DNA of 64,000 bases from Vibrio algarum (GCF_028204155.1 NZ_JAQLOI010000001.1:1674001-1738000), one strand, 5' to 3'. Positions 19,914 to 29,459 are shown, numbered from the stretch's first letter. Numbers and translations: made by a program. The notes: generated by a model from the letters alone, not told the origin.

Positions 19914-20756
19914 ATGAATATGAACCAATTTGATTCTTTATTGCCACCTCAAATGGCAGAAAAAGCGGCTGAGGCAGGAGTAGGTAAAGCGACTAAAGAC
20001 CCTATGAAATCATTTTTGCTAGCGATAACCGCTGGTATTCATATTGGTATCGCATTTATTTTTTACACTACCGTTACTACGGGTACAGAGTCTGTTCCAT
20101 ACGGATACAGTCATTTCATAGGCGGGCTCGCATTTAGTCTTGGTCTTATACTCGTTATTATCACTGGTGGTGAACTGTTTACAAGTTCGGTATTAACTTT
20201 GGTAGCGCATGCCAGTGGTAAAATCACTTGGCGTAATCTTATTTCTAACTGGTGTGTGGTGTATACGGGAAACCTAATTGGGGCACTTGGTTTAGTGGCT
20301 ATTATGTTAGTGGCGAAACAGTATACTTTTGACGATGGTGCCGTCGGTATTAATGCGATGAAAATTGCACAACACAAACTTCATCATGGATTTTTTCAAG
20401 CCGTAGCATTGGGAATCATGTGTAACGTATTGGTGTGTGTTGCTGTTTGGATGACGTTTAGTGGCCGGAGTCTTACAGATAAAATTATGGTAACGGTATT
20501 GCCTGTTGCAATGTTTGTGTCGTCAGGATTTGAACACTGCATTGCGAATATGTTTCAAGTACCAATGGCGATAGGCATTAAAATGTTTGCTAGTCCGGAA
20601 TTCTGGCAAGCTGCTGGTACGACAGCCGCAGAGTTTTCTGATTTAACCTTAACCAATTTTATAATGAATAATCTTATTCCTGTTACGCTAGGAAATATTA
20701 TTGGTGGTGGAATTTTTGTTGGAATGGGTTACTGGTTAATTTATCTACGAGACTAA
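19914..20756 (+). CDS. focA: FocA, formate/nitrite transporter family channel
   Basis: A 280-residue inner-membrane protein of the FNT family, which forms pentameric channels for formate or related small anions. It begins FDSLLPPQMAEKAAEAGVGKA, the typical FocA N-terminus. Six hydrophobic segments follow, with the conserved AITAGIHIGIAF, GGELFTSSVL, NWCVVYTGNLIGAL and FEHCIANMF stretches. In E. coli focA precedes pflB, but here no pyruvate formate-lyase gene is adjacent. The start is ATG 19914 or the ATG two codons later. The frame upstream to 19857 is not credible because it has no family counterpart. Formate is the likeliest substrate; nitrite cannot be excluded from sequence. Confidence 0.87.
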   Translation: MNMNQFDSLLPPQMAEKAAEAGVGKATKDPMKSFLLAITAGIHIGIAFIFYTTVTTGTESVPYGYSHFIGGLAFSLGLILVIITGGELFTSSVLTLVAHASGKITWRNLISNWCVVYTGNLIGALGLVAIMLVAKQYTFDDGAVGINAMKIAQHKLHHGFFQAVALGIMCNVLVCVAVWMTFSGRSLTDKIMVTVLPVAMFVSSGFEHCIANMFQVPMAIGIKMFASPEFWQAAGTTAAEFSDLTLTNFIMNNLIPVTLGNIIGGGIFVGMGYWLIYLRD

Positions 20757-20830
20757 TAGACTTGCTTTCATATTGATGAGTATGCCTTGCTAGTGAAATG
20801 GGGCAGATATTATATGTGATTTATGCCGAA

Positions 20831-20852
20831 GGTCAGCATGCGAATGCTGGCC
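20831..20852 (+). terminator. possible hairpin terminator of focA
   Basis: Arms GGTCAGCAT (20831-20839) and ATGCTGGCC (20844-20852) pair with one G-U and a 4-base loop, 75 bases past the focA stop. The following TATTATGT is only weakly T-rich, so this is a modest candidate. Confidence 0.45.
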
Positions 20853-20908
20853 TATTATGTCAAATGGATATAAGAAAATTTAGCGATAGAACTCAATCAT
20901 ACAAGTGT

Positions 20909-20931
20909 TTATCCACAATATCTGTGGATAA
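20909..20931. promoter_or_regulatory. inverted pair of perfect DnaA boxes
   Basis: TTATCCACA at 20909-20917 and its reverse complement TGTGGATAA at 20923-20931 each match the consensus R1 DnaA box in all nine positions. They face each other across 5 bases in the gap between focA and fetB. Neither flank has a T-run, so a terminator role is less likely. A DnaA-binding or titration function is inferred, not shown. Confidence 0.55.
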
Positions 20932-20973
20932 ATTGTTAGACGCTAATAAAAATAAGCTTTTTATAATCGCAAG

Positions 20974-21765
20974 CTATTTTTCAAGAAATTGCACCTTGAT
21001 TCTCCCTTCTTTTGTAATGGTCTGCTTTAAACTAAGTTGAAGCGAAATGGTAATTGATACAGACATCATAACGAAGATTGCTATCAGAATAATCATTTGA
21101 TATTTGATTGCAATTATCGGACTGGTTCCCCCTAATATCTGCCCCGTCATCATACCGGGAAGTGTCACTAATCCGGTTGTCGCCATAGAGGCAAGTATTG
21201 GTGCAAGCGCCTTCTGCATAGCTGCACGTACAAATGGAATAGACGCATATTGTGGTGTTGCCCCTAGAGATATGGCTGCCTCGTATTCGGTTTTTCGTTG
21301 TTCATAGGCACCGTACAGATTTTGCAATGCCACGATATTTCCACTAAGGCTGTTACCCAGCAGCATTCCAGATAATGGGATAATGTACTGTGCGCTATAC
21401 AGAGGCGATGGCTGGATTACTCCGACAGACAAAATAATAAGCAGTGGTGCCAATCCTACCAACAACCCAGTCAACACAGGCATGAATAAAAATTTAGACG
21501 GTAACTTAGCTTTACCAATGATAGCGTTGCTTCCTACTACTATCATCACGCAGAGCCATAAAAGATTCAGTAGTAGATTGTTGGTTTGAAAAACAAACTC
21601 TAAATAGATGCCTACCAATATAAGCTGAACGGCCATTCTAATGATTGCTACTACCATGTCCTTCATTAATTCCAGTTGATAGCGATTATTGATATACAAA
21701 GGAACAAGAAGTACTAAAGAGAAAAGCGAAAGCTGTATCCAAGAAATATCTAAGGTTGTCTGCAT
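20974..21765 (-). CDS. fetB: FetB-like ABC transporter permease (UPF0014)
   Basis: A 263-residue polytopic membrane protein of the UPF0014/FetB (YbbM) family. Seven or so hydrophobic segments are visible. Conserved stretches include LELMKDMVVAIIRMAVQL, SGMLLGNSLSGNIVAL, EYEAAISLGATPQYA, which resembles the cytoplasmic loop that contacts an ATPase, and TGLVTLPGMMTGQILGG. In E. coli FetB works with the ATPase FetA in iron export. No ATP-binding gene lies on either side here, so its partner must be elsewhere. I prefer ATG 21765, which has AGGTGA about 8 bases upstream. A GTG at 21777 is also in frame. Confidence 0.82.
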   Translation of the reverse strand: MQTTLDISWIQLSLFSLVLLVPLYINNRYQLELMKDMVVAIIRMAVQLILVGIYLEFVFQTNNLLLNLLWLCVMIVVGSNAIIGKAKLPSKFLFMPVLTGLLVGLAPLLIILSVGVIQPSPLYSAQYIIPLSGMLLGNSLSGNIVALQNLYGAYEQRKTEYEAAISLGATPQYASIPFVRAAMQKALAPILASMATTGLVTLPGMMTGQILGGTSPIIAIKYQMIILIAIFVMMSVSITISLQLSLKQTITKEGRIKVQFLEK

Positions 21766-22196
21766 TGTCTGTTTCACCTAGTTAGAAGAACTAAAGAGCA
21801 TACCGTATTTTGAAAATAATCGTGATGATAGCTTTGGATTGCGACCGGGATTTTACAGAACGGTAACATTAAAAACGACGAATAAAGGATTTGTTTACTG
21901 CTCATAAACACGATTTATAACGGAAAATTAGCCTTTAATTGTTGTCATAAATTGCTTTTCCTTAACAAATTTTACCAATATTAATTTTACATATTTGTTC
22001 ACATATAAACACATAAAATATTAATAAAACACATCTCCGTTCCATGTCAAAAAAGCCACGAATAACTTGCCCTGTATGACCTTACGCTATTGAACCACAT
22101 GTTTTTTGTGGATTAAGATCTTACTTAACGAATGAATTATTGTCCGGTTAATTTGAAATACGATTAGCTGAATCTAGTCACATAGTGAGTGTATGT
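21766..22196. promoter_or_regulatory. fetB-torE divergent intergenic region with possible TorR box
   Basis: About 430 AT-rich bases between two divergent genes, with no coding frame. TTGTTCACAT at 21995-22004 matches the E. coli tor-box consensus CTGTTCATAT at 8 of 10 positions and is placed about 190 bases before torE. I did not find the array of several boxes seen in E. coli, so TorR control through this site is only suggested. Confidence 0.35.
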
Positions 22197-22373
22197 ATGA
22201 AAAATGTTAACAAAAGCATGGATGCTGAAACTCGATCCTTAGAGTGGAAATCTTTTTTAATAATATCCGTGGTTCTGTTTCCCGTTTTAAGTGTTGCGAT
22301 GGTTGGTGGATACGGATTTTTGATTTGGTTTATGCAGGTGTTTTTCATGGGGCCTCCGGGTATTCATGGTTAA
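22197..22373 (+). CDS. torE: TorE/NapE-family small membrane protein
   Basis: A 58-residue protein with one clear transmembrane helix (about residues 22-45, FLIISVVLFPVLSVAMVGGY) and the C-terminal FFMGPPGIHG typical of the TorE/NapE family. These proteins precede torC or nap genes, but their role is unclear; an accessory function in quinol oxidation or complex assembly is suspected. I start at ATG 22197 (MKNVNKSMDAETRSLEWKSF). A GTG four codons earlier is in frame. torC begins 42 bases downstream on the same strand. E. coli lacks torE in its tor operon, while Shewanella and vibrios have it. Confidence 0.85.
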   Translation: MKNVNKSMDAETRSLEWKSFLIISVVLFPVLSVAMVGGYGFLIWFMQVFFMGPPGIHG

Positions 22374-22415
22374 CCCTCGTTTCTTTTTTAGAATTCAATT
22401 TATAGAGAACCAATT

Positions 22416-23600
22416 ATGACTTCCTTAATTAAAAATCTTTGGACAACCATGACTCGCCCGGCTGTGCATATAAGCCTAGGCGTGTTAACTCTGGGTGGCT
22501 TTATCGCCGGTATTGTTTTTTGGGGTGGCTTTAACACGGCACTTGAAGCAACCAATACAGAAGAGTTTTGTATTAGCTGTCACACCATGGAAGCCAATGT
22601 TTATAAAGAGCTTCAAGAAACAGTCCATTGGAAAAATAACTCAGGTGTACGTGCCACATGCCCGGACTGTCATGTCCCTCATGAGTGGACTGATAAAATT
22701 GCTCGTAAGATGCAAGCGTCTAAAGAAGTCTTTGCTCAGGTCTTTGGTAATTACGATGAACCTGGGGTCTTTGAAGAGCGCCGTAAAGAACTTGCACAGC
22801 ATGAGTGGGACAGGTTCTCTGCTAACGGCTCTCTTGAATGTAAAAATTGCCACAACTACGACTCTATGGATTTTGATTCCATGTCAACGGCTGCCCAAAC
22901 GCAGATGAAACTTGCTGCGGAAAAAGACCAGAGTTGTATAGATTGCCATAAAGGCATCGCACACAAGCTTCCAGAAGGCATGAGTGGCGCGGGAAGCATG
23001 ATGGAAGAGCTCGAAGAAATGGCATTGAAGACCAATTACGACGTTGGTCAAAGTATTACGACTATTCGACACCTCGCTCTATTCGAAGATTCCGCTATGA
23101 CAATTGACGCTGGGAAAATACTGCCTGCGTCTAGCGTAACTATCCTTGCTCAAGAAGGTGATGCCATTCAAGTCCAAATTGAAGGTTGGCGAAAAGCACG
23201 TGGTTTTGCGCGAGTCATCCAAGAAGAATTCGGAATGAACATTGGTGTCGCTTCGTTAACCAAGTCCGCAGCAAAAAATAAGAAGATCATTGAGAAGCAC
23301 GAGAAGAAAGTCGACGACTTAACTGGCCTGCCTTGGCAACGTGTTACTGCGAAACTGTGGATGAAGAAAGAGACAGTAATCAACAGCATTGATCCGATTT
23401 GGGAAAAATCGAAAGTGGCATATCAATCTAATTGCTCTACCTGCCACACACAACCAGAAGAAGGACACTTCGATACGAATACTTGGCCCGGAATGTTCAA
23501 CGGTATGTTGGCTTTCGTTAATTTCGACACAGACACCGAAGCCCTCATCTTAAAATATTTACAAAAACACTCTTCAGATTTCTCTGAAGATAGCCATTAA
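22416..23600 (+). CDS. torC: TorC, pentahaem c-type cytochrome
   Basis: A 394-residue NapC/NirT-family quinol dehydrogenase that passes electrons from the quinol pool to periplasmic TorA. One N-terminal membrane anchor (about residues 16-38) is followed by four haem-binding motifs, CISCH, CPDCH, CKNCH and CIDCH, in the NapC-like domain. A fifth, CSTCH, lies in a C-terminal mono-haem domain near residue 345. This N-terminal tetrahaem plus C-terminal monohaem layout is diagnostic for TorC, and the length agrees with E. coli TorC (about 390). It sits between torE and torA, with 18 bases to torA. Confidence 0.95.
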   Translation: MTSLIKNLWTTMTRPAVHISLGVLTLGGFIAGIVFWGGFNTALEATNTEEFCISCHTMEANVYKELQETVHWKNNSGVRATCPDCHVPHEWTDKIARKMQASKEVFAQVFGNYDEPGVFEERRKELAQHEWDRFSANGSLECKNCHNYDSMDFDSMSTAAQTQMKLAAEKDQSCIDCHKGIAHKLPEGMSGAGSMMEELEEMALKTNYDVGQSITTIRHLALFEDSAMTIDAGKILPASSVTILAQEGDAIQVQIEGWRKARGFARVIQEEFGMNIGVASLTKSAAKNKKIIEKHEKKVDDLTGLPWQRVTAKLWMKKETVINSIDPIWEKSKVAYQSNCSTCHTQPEEGHFDTNTWPGMFNGMLAFVNFDTDTEALILKYLQKHSSDFSEDSH

Positions 23601-23618
23601 GCTTTAAGGAGTAACCCT

Positions 23619-26081
23619 ATGACTATAACAAGAAGAAGCTTTCTTAAAGGTGCAGCAGCAACAAGCGCTGTATCTGTAATTGGTCCTAGCTTGTTAATGT
23701 CGGCAAAAGCAAGCGCTGCTGATGCTGGTACATGGAAAACAACTGGGTCACACTGGGGCGCATTTCGCGCGTTAGTGCAAGACGGCAAAGTACAAGAGAT
23801 AAAGCCACTTGAATTAGACAAACACCCAACTGAAATGATAAACGGCATCAAAGGGATTATTTATAGTCCTTCACGTGTTCGTTACCCAATGGTTCGTTTA
23901 GACTGGCTTAAAAAGCACAAATATGCTGCCGATACACGCGGTAATAATCGTTTTGTACGTGTTACTTGGGATGAAGCCATTGACCATTTTTACAATGAGC
24001 TAGAGCGAGTGCAGAAAGAGTACGGCCCATGGGCTTTGCACGCGGGACAAACTGGTTGGCGTCAAACAGGTCAAGTACACTCTTCTGGTAATCACATGCA
24101 ACGTGCTGTTGCAATGCACGGTAACTTCATCAAAAAAGTAGGTGACTACTCAACGGGTGCTGGTCAAACTATTCTTCCTTATGTTTTAGGTTCAACAGAG
24201 GTGTACGCTCAAGGTACGTCTTGGTCTGAAATTTTAGAAAATAGTGACAACATTATTCTGTGGGCCAACGATCCAGTTAAAAACCTTCAAGTAGGGTGGG
24301 CATGTGAAACACATGAATCGTTTGAGTATCTCGATCAGCTAAAAGAAAAAGTAGCAAAAGGAGATATCAACCTAGTATCTGTAGACCCTGTGAAGAACAA
24401 GTCACAGCGTTTCTTTAACAATGACCATATGTATATTCATCCGCAAACAGATGTTCCATTTATGTTAGCGCTTGCTCATACATTGTATAAAGAAGAGCTT
24501 TACGACGAAGATTTTGTAGACACTTATTGTTTAGGTTTTGAAGAGTTCATCGCCTATGTTAACGGTGAAACAAAGGATAAAGTCGAGAAAACACCAGAAT
24601 GGGCTGCGGAAATTTGTGGAATAAGTGCAGACAAGATCCGTGAGTTTGCTCGTATGTTAACCAATGGACGTACGCAACTCTTGTTTGGTTGGTCAATTCA
24701 ACGTCAGCAACATGGTGAGCAACCTTATTGGATGGGTGCGGTATTGGCAGCAATGCTTGGCCAAGTAGGCTTGCCAGGTGGTGGTGTTTCTTATGGTCAC
24801 CACTATAGTTCTATCGGTGTACCTTCAACTGAGTTCGCTACTCCGGGTAGTTTTCCACGTAACCCAGAGCAAGGGACTAAGCCTAAATGGGATAATAGCG
24901 ACTTCAATGGTTACAGTAAGGTAATTCCGGTTGCTCGCTGGATTGATTGCTTAACTGAACCAGGTAAAGAGATTCGCCACAACGGCAATACAGTGAAACT
25001 TCCGGGTTATAAGATGATGGTTATTTCCGGCTGTAATCCATGGCATCACCACCAAGACCGTAACAACATGAAGAAAGCGTTCAAAAATCTTCAAACAGTT
25101 GTGACGGTAGATTTTAACTGGACAGCAAGTTGTCGTTTCTCAGACATTGTTCTTCCGGCTTGTACGCAATGGGAGCGGAATGACCTAGATGGTTATGGCT
25201 CATATTCTAAGCGTGGATTAGTAGCCATGCATAAATTGGTTGAACCACTATTCGAATCAAAGTCTGATTTCGATATCATGACAGAGCTAACCAAGCGCTT
25301 TGGACGTGACAAAGAATATACGCGCGGCATGAATGAGATGCAGTGGGTCCAACACTTATATAACGAATGTCGTAAAGCAAATACAGGCAAGTTTGAACTT
25401 CCAGAGTTCGATGCGTTTTGGGAGAAAGGGTATTTCGATGCAGGTAAAGGTAAGCCTTGGGTTCGCCATGCTGCATTCCGTGATGACCCAGAAACCAATG
25501 CATTAGGTACACCTTCTGGTTTCTTAGAGATATCTAGTCGTAAGATTGGTCGTTTTGGCTATGAAGAGTGTCAAGAGCACCCAATGTGGTTCGAGAAAAG
25601 TGAACGTTCACACGGTGGTCCTGGTTCTGATAAACACCCGTACTGGCTGCAGTCTTGTCACCCAGACAAGCGCCTCCATTCTCAAATGTGTGAATCAGAA
25701 GAGATAAGAGCAACTTACGCTGTAAATGGTCGTGAGCCTATCTACCTTAACCCTGAAGATGCGAAATCAAAAGGTATTAAAGATGGCGATGTAGTCAGAG
25801 TCTTTAATGATCGTGGTCAGCTTTTAGCTGGCGCAGTACTTATGGATTCTTATGCCAAAGGTGTTGTCCGTATTGAAGAGGGCGCATGGTATGGACCGGC
25901 GAATGAGAAGGTTGGATCGATCGATACCTATGGCGATCCTAATACACTAACTCAGGACATCCCAGCGTCTGAACTATCTCAAGCAACATCAGCGAATACG
26001 TGTTTAGTTGATTTTGAGAAGTTTACCGGAGAGCTTCCGCCAGTGACTGCATTTGGTGGTCCAATTGAGATGAAAGCGTAG
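23619..26081 (+). CDS. torA: TorA, periplasmic trimethylamine N-oxide reductase
   Basis: An 820-residue molybdopterin enzyme of the DMSO-reductase family that reduces TMAO to trimethylamine as a terminal electron acceptor. The N-terminus has the twin-arginine motif RRSFLKG and a signal ending near ASA, so it is exported folded by Tat. The expected molybdenum-ligand Ser lies in GDYSTGAG (Ser178 of the precursor). Other family segments are [33 protein letters not shown] and the C-terminal cofactor-binding [19 protein letters not shown]. The ribosome site AAGGAG precedes the ATG. It is the last gene of torECA; its chaperone gene torD is about 19 kb upstream. Confidence 0.96.
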   Translation: MTITRRSFLKGAAATSAVSVIGPSLLMSAKASAADAGTWKTTGSHWGAFRALVQDGKVQEIKPLELDKHPTEMINGIKGIIYSPSRVRYPMVRLDWLKKHKYAADTRGNNRFVRVTWDEAIDHFYNELERVQKEYGPWALHAGQTGWRQTGQVHSSGNHMQRAVAMHGNFIKKVGDYSTGAGQTILPYVLGSTEVYAQGTSWSEILENSDNIILWANDPVKNLQVGWACETHESFEYLDQLKEKVAKGDINLVSVDPVKNKSQRFFNNDHMYIHPQTDVPFMLALAHTLYKEELYDEDFVDTYCLGFEEFIAYVNGETKDKVEKTPEWAAEICGISADKIREFARMLTNGRTQLLFGWSIQRQQHGEQPYWMGAVLAAMLGQVGLPGGGVSYGHHYSSIGVPSTEFATPGSFPRNPEQGTKPKWDNSDFNGYSKVIPVARWIDCLTEPGKEIRHNGNTVKLPGYKMMVISGCNPWHHHQDRNNMKKAFKNLQTVVTVDFNWTASCRFSDIVLPACTQWERNDLDGYGSYSKRGLVAMHKLVEPLFESKSDFDIMTELTKRFGRDKEYTRGMNEMQWVQHLYNECRKANTGKFELPEFDAFWEKGYFDAGKGKPWVRHAAFRDDPETNALGTPSGFLEISSRKIGRFGYEECQEHPMWFEKSERSHGGPGSDKHPYWLQSCHPDKRLHSQMCESEEIRATYAVNGREPIYLNPEDAKSKGIKDGDVVRVFNDRGQLLAGAVLMDSYAKGVVRIEEGAWYGPANEKVGSIDTYGDPNTLTQDIPASELSQATSANTCLVDFEKFTGELPPVTAFGGPIEMKA

Positions 26082-26159
26082 CTAGTATCTTATGCCAATC
26101 TGGAAAGTTAACGTTTTAATCGCTTATCTAGCGTGGTACTAGTATTCGTTACAAAGTTA

Positions 26160-26197
26160 AAAATGCCGACTTGTTTAAAAAGAGTCGGTATTTTTTT
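26160..26197 (+). terminator. terminator of torECA
   Basis: Arms AATGCCGACT and AGTCGGTATT pair with one G-U around a loop of about 10 bases, followed by a run of at least seven Ts (26191-26197). It is about 80 bases past the torA stop. Confidence 0.88.
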
Positions 26198-26223
26198 ACG
26201 GGCAAATTCTGTCGAATGTAAGG

Positions 26224-26948
26224 TTATTGATTCACATATTCTTTGAAGCGAGCCTTGGTTTCTGGCGATGCTTTGTCATACCAAAAGTGTAGCATTTCTT
26301 CTGCGGTGTCCGCGTTAGGTGTGTTAGATGTTGAAGTGGCTTGTTTAGGTATAGCCTCAATTGCCGCTGCCGTTGCGACTGAAGATGTTGCTTCGATAGA
26401 GGTAGATACAGTCGATGAAGTAGTGCTGGTAGGGGGTAGCGATACGGTATGACGTTTGCTCTTAATCGCAGCAGGTCCACCAGCCTCGTTATAATCTTCC
26501 GTTTCCCTTACGTAATTACGACCTATCTGCATACCATCTATTCTTAGAGTATCTTCTGCTTTTTCGATAACTTTCTTGTCACTATCAATTAGGGACCACC
26601 TTATATTTCCTATGTTTTCCCCTGCTTCAGCAGCGTTTCTAAATTCGGGAAACTGAAAGGTTATATTAGTATCTTGTGCCGTGAACTTAGCAATAATTAC
26701 AGGTGTATCAACACGGGTATAATTATCGCCCCGATTATAAGTGTAGCTATAACGAAATATTATCTGGTTTTCGCCATTTGGTAGCTTTGCGGTCTGCTTG
26801 GAGGAAAAAAACTACTGTCTACTTTTGCTTTTTCACCATTTACAACCAAAAGCTCTAGGCTAGAATTTGCTGTCAATTCAACACTAGATAAAGCCGAAAA
26901 ACTAATGGAACTAACTATCGCTAATGTAATGATTTTTAGATGCTTCAT
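26224..26948 (-). pseudogene. DUF2057 (YccT-like) exported protein, frameshifted
   Basis: A gene of the DUF2057/UPF0319 (YccT) family, broken into two frames. The 5' part (from ATG 26948) encodes a signal peptide (MKHLKIITLAIVSSISFSALS), then VELTANSSLELLVVNGEKAK. It ends early at 26760. The rest, including LPNGENQIIFRYSYTYNRGD, FTAQDTNITFQFPEFRNAAEA and the C-terminal LHFWYDKASPETKARFKEYV, is in the next frame. The join falls at a run of seven As on the plus strand (26805-26811). One more base gives KVDSSFFSSKQTAKLPNGEN, which fits the family. The change is a single homopolymer deletion and is more likely a sequence error than decay. The family's function is poorly known; periplasmic location is expected. 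Confidence 0.82.
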
Positions 26949-27184
26949 CTGGTTTATATTCCAATTGTTTGTTGTCTATAATGGACTTTTTGTTGTTTTG
27001 ATTTGTGATAATAAAGTCAAATTGTTTCACCGATTAAAAGATTTGTATAAAATGAAAAGCAAGTAGTAAGAATTATTTGCAATCAACCCAATGACAAATT
27101 CTAAAAATCAGGTAAAGTATTCGTCATTAAAAACAGGTCAAATAAGACTTTATTCCATAATTATAAACTTGTATAGGATATAAC

Positions 27185-28090
27185 ATGATTCAAGTTGTCG
27201 GTCATAAGAACCCAGATAGTGATAGCATTTGTAGTGCATTAGTTGCCACCGAGTTACTTAAAGCTCGAGGCCTTGAAGCAAGACCCGTTCGTCAAGGTGA
27301 GCTTAACCGCGAAACTCAGTATATTCTTGAGCAAGCGGGTGTAGAAGCCCCAGAAATGTGTACAAGTGTAGCGGGTGAAAAAGTTTGGTTGGTTGATTAT
27401 ACCGATGTTTCTCAAGCACCTGACGACATCAATGAAGCAGAAATCGTGGGTATTGTTGACCACCATCGTCTCGGCGATGTTATGACAATTAATCCATTAG
27501 AAGCGTGGATTTGGCCTGTAGGTTGTACATGTACTATCTTATTTAATCTTCTAAAAATGGAAGAAGTAACCATTACTCGTGAAATGGCAACCTTGATGAT
27601 GTCGGCTATCCTTTCTGATACCGTGGGCTTTGCGTCTCCAACGTGTACTCAAAAAGACAAAGACGCCGTTGAGGCACTTGCTAAGTATGCAGAAGTGACC
27701 GACTTAGATGCATTTATTAAAAACCTGTTGATAGCTAAAACAGATATCGAAGGTCTGAATGCTGCTCAATTGGTAGAAAAAGATCTTAAAGCTTACCCTT
27801 TCCTTGGTAAAAACGTGGTTGTTGGTCAAATAGAACTTGCAACGCTTGAGCAAGTAGACGGTATGATTGAGGCTCTGGAAGTTGACCTTCAACGTCGTTG
27901 CGATGAAGAAGGCCTAGCCTTTGCGGCCGTGATGCTTACTGATATCACTTCGGCAACGACTCGTCTTCTTTATAAAGGCGAGATGGCTGAAAAACTTGTT
28001 AAGCATGAAAAAGATGGTTTACTCATGATGGAAAATACACTGAGCCGTAAAAAGCAAGGCTGGCCTTGGCTTCAAAACGAATTAGTGTAG
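27185..28090 (+). CDS. ppaC: manganese-dependent inorganic pyrophosphatase (family II)
   Basis: A 301-residue cytoplasmic enzyme hydrolysing pyrophosphate to phosphate. It is a DHH-superfamily protein: the N-terminal GHKNPDSDSICSAL supplies the first metal-binding His and Asp residues, VDYTD the next, and IVDHHRLGD is the DHH motif (about residues 95-98). The C-terminal DHHA2-like domain carries the substrate-binding SRKKQ near the end (about residues 288-292). Family II enzymes are typical of Firmicutes but are also widespread in Vibrio. The gene stands alone, with about 235 AT-rich bases upstream and a strong terminator downstream. Confidence 0.95.
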   Translation: MIQVVGHKNPDSDSICSALVATELLKARGLEARPVRQGELNRETQYILEQAGVEAPEMCTSVAGEKVWLVDYTDVSQAPDDINEAEIVGIVDHHRLGDVMTINPLEAWIWPVGCTCTILFNLLKMEEVTITREMATLMMSAILSDTVGFASPTCTQKDKDAVEALAKYAEVTDLDAFIKNLLIAKTDIEGLNAAQLVEKDLKAYPFLGKNVVVGQIELATLEQVDGMIEALEVDLQRRCDEEGLAFAAVMLTDITSATTRLLYKGEMAEKLVKHEKDGLLMMENTLSRKKQGWPWLQNELV

Positions 28091-28114
28091 TAGCAATAAC
28101 ATAATTGATGAAAG

Positions 28115-28143
28115 AGCGAAGGTGGTCTACCTTCGCTTTTTTT
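28115..28143 (+). terminator. terminator of ppaC
   Basis: Arms AGCGAAGGT (28115-28123) and ACCTTCGCT (28129-28137) with a 5-base loop and a seven-T run. It is 25 bases past the ppaC stop. Confidence 0.93.
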
Positions 28144-28171
28144 GATCGTAAATTATAAATCCGAGGTAAGT

Positions 28172-28570
28172 ATGGTTGATAAACTCGATAGCGAAAAATT
28201 GCAACAGATAAACAATATGGACGCTGACCAGCGAATGAAGTATGGCATCAAAGAGATGGTGACTAATCGCTGTGTATGGATTCTTAAGGATGACCACGGA
28301 TGCGTCATGCTAAATACAGATGATGACGATTGTGTTCCAGTTTGGCCGAACGAAGAATTTGCGGCGCAGTGGGCTACAGGTGAGTGGGAACATTGCACAG
28401 CGGAAAGCATCTCTATTAATAAATGGCACAGTCGCTGGACACATGGTCTAGAAGACGACGAGTTATCTATTGTGGTGTTTCCAAATATCAACGAAGAAGG
28501 CGTTGTGCTTTACCCAGATGAATTTGATTTTGAACTAAAGAAACAAGCGCAAAAACTGGATAGAAAATAA
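28172..28570 (+). CDS. DUF2750 family protein
   Basis: A 132-residue acidic soluble protein resembling DUF2750. It has a basic N-terminal helix region (DADQRMKYGIKEMVTNRCVWIL), a Cys/Asp-rich turn (NTDDDDCVPVWPNEEFAAQWA) and a final LYPDEFDFELKKQAQKL. There is no signal or membrane segment. DUF2750 members often have the W-x-L, VWPxxxxA and P-x-EF signatures seen here, but the biochemical role is not known. I start at ATG 28172, which follows GAGGTAAGT. The frame open from 28142 overlaps the ppaC terminator T-run and is not a likely start. Confidence 0.7.
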   Translation: MVDKLDSEKLQQINNMDADQRMKYGIKEMVTNRCVWILKDDHGCVMLNTDDDDCVPVWPNEEFAAQWATGEWEHCTAESISINKWHSRWTHGLEDDELSIVVFPNINEEGVVLYPDEFDFELKKQAQKLDRK

Positions 28571-28629
28571 GTTATCTGAGATAAAAAACCGTAGAAATAC
28601 CCTAGGTTATCGAACGAACGCTATGTTGA

Positions 28630-28659
28630 AAGCAGCTAAGCTTTAAGGTTTAGCTGCTT
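28630..28659 (-). terminator. hairpin downstream of sapF
   Basis: Perfect arms AAGCAGCTAA (28630-28639) and TTAGCTGCTT (28650-28659) with a 10-base loop, starting 5 bases after the sapF stop. The minus-strand tail is TTCAACAT, only weakly T-rich. It is the probable end of the sap operon. Confidence 0.65.
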
Positions 28660-28664
28660 GGTGA

Positions 28665-29459
28665 TTAGCCCCTTTTATAATTTGGTGCTTTATAAAAATG
28701 GCTATCAACTAACCTTTGTGTAATAGGGTGTTCTGGACTGGTAAGAACCTGATTGGTGTCGCCATATTCAACCACATCACCTTCATGCATTACCATTACC
28801 TTATCGGTAATGTGCTTAATAATCCCGATATGCTGAGAAGCATAGACAAATGAAACGCCCATCTCATCTTGAAGCTCTAGGAAAAGGTTGATGATTTGCG
28901 AGCGCATTGCCATATCTAAACCGTTTAACGCCTCATCTGCAATGATGATAGAAGGCTGCAAGATAAGAGCTCGAGCAAGGCAGACGCGCTGTTTTTGACC
29001 TGCTGCTAACATTTGAGGATAAAAATACGCATGTTCTGGTAGTAAGCCAACTCGAACTAGAGTGTCTTTAACTCGTTTCATACGTGCTTCTGCTGGCATT
29101 TCAGTATTACGTCGAAGAGGTCCCTCAAGGGTGCGTCCAATCTGGATTCTTGGGTTCAGAGAACTATTTGGATCTTGAAATATCATGCGTATAAGCTTAC
29201 AACGTGTTGAGTAATCTCGGTGCTCTAGCTTTTCACCATTTACACGAATCTCTCCACTCGTTGGTTCACAGACTCCGGCAAGCATTTTGGCCAATGTGGA
29301 TTTTCCAGAGCCATTTTGTCCGATCAAGCCAATAGTTTGTCCCGCCTCTAAAGAAAAGCTTACTGGTTTAACTGACTGTTGTATCTTTTTTCTAAAGAAC
29401 CCAGAACGCGTCACAAACTGTTTCGAAAGGCCATTAACCTCAAGTAAAGACTCATTCAT
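28665..29459 (-). CDS. sapF: SapF, ABC transporter ATP-binding protein
   Basis: A 264-residue ATPase of an oligopeptide-type ABC importer, the last gene of sapABCDF. It shows Walker A GQNGSGKST (about 43-51), a Q-loop FQDPNSSLNPR, the segment LAAGQKQRVCLARAL, which stands where the LSGGQ signature is expected, and Walker B IIIADEALNGLD. The usual LSGGQ is replaced by LAAGQ, a variation I associate with SapF. The Sap system was described as conferring resistance to antimicrobial peptides in enteric bacteria and also as a putrescine exporter in E. coli. Its ATG shares one base with the sapD stop. Confidence 0.92.
   Translation of the reverse strand: MNESLLEVNGLSKQFVTRSGFFRKKIQQSVKPVSFSLEAGQTIGLIGQNGSGKSTLAKMLAGVCEPTSGEIRVNGEKLEHRDYSTRCKLIRMIFQDPNSSLNPRIQIGRTLEGPLRRNTEMPAEARMKRVKDTLVRVGLLPEHAYFYPQMLAAGQKQRVCLARALILQPSIIIADEALNGLDMAMRSQIINLFLELQDEMGVSFVYASQHIGIIKHITDKVMVMHEGDVVEYGDTNQVLTSPEHPITQRLVDSHFYKAPNYKRG

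Noticed and set aside
20909..20932. Reading the DnaA-box pair as the focA terminator
   Set aside because: The 10-bp stem is good, but no T-run follows on either strand and both arms match the DnaA consensus exactly.
20798..21040. 80-codon plus-strand frame after focA
   Set aside because: It runs through a hairpin and the DnaA-box pair and overlaps the fetB 3' end on the other strand. No family features.
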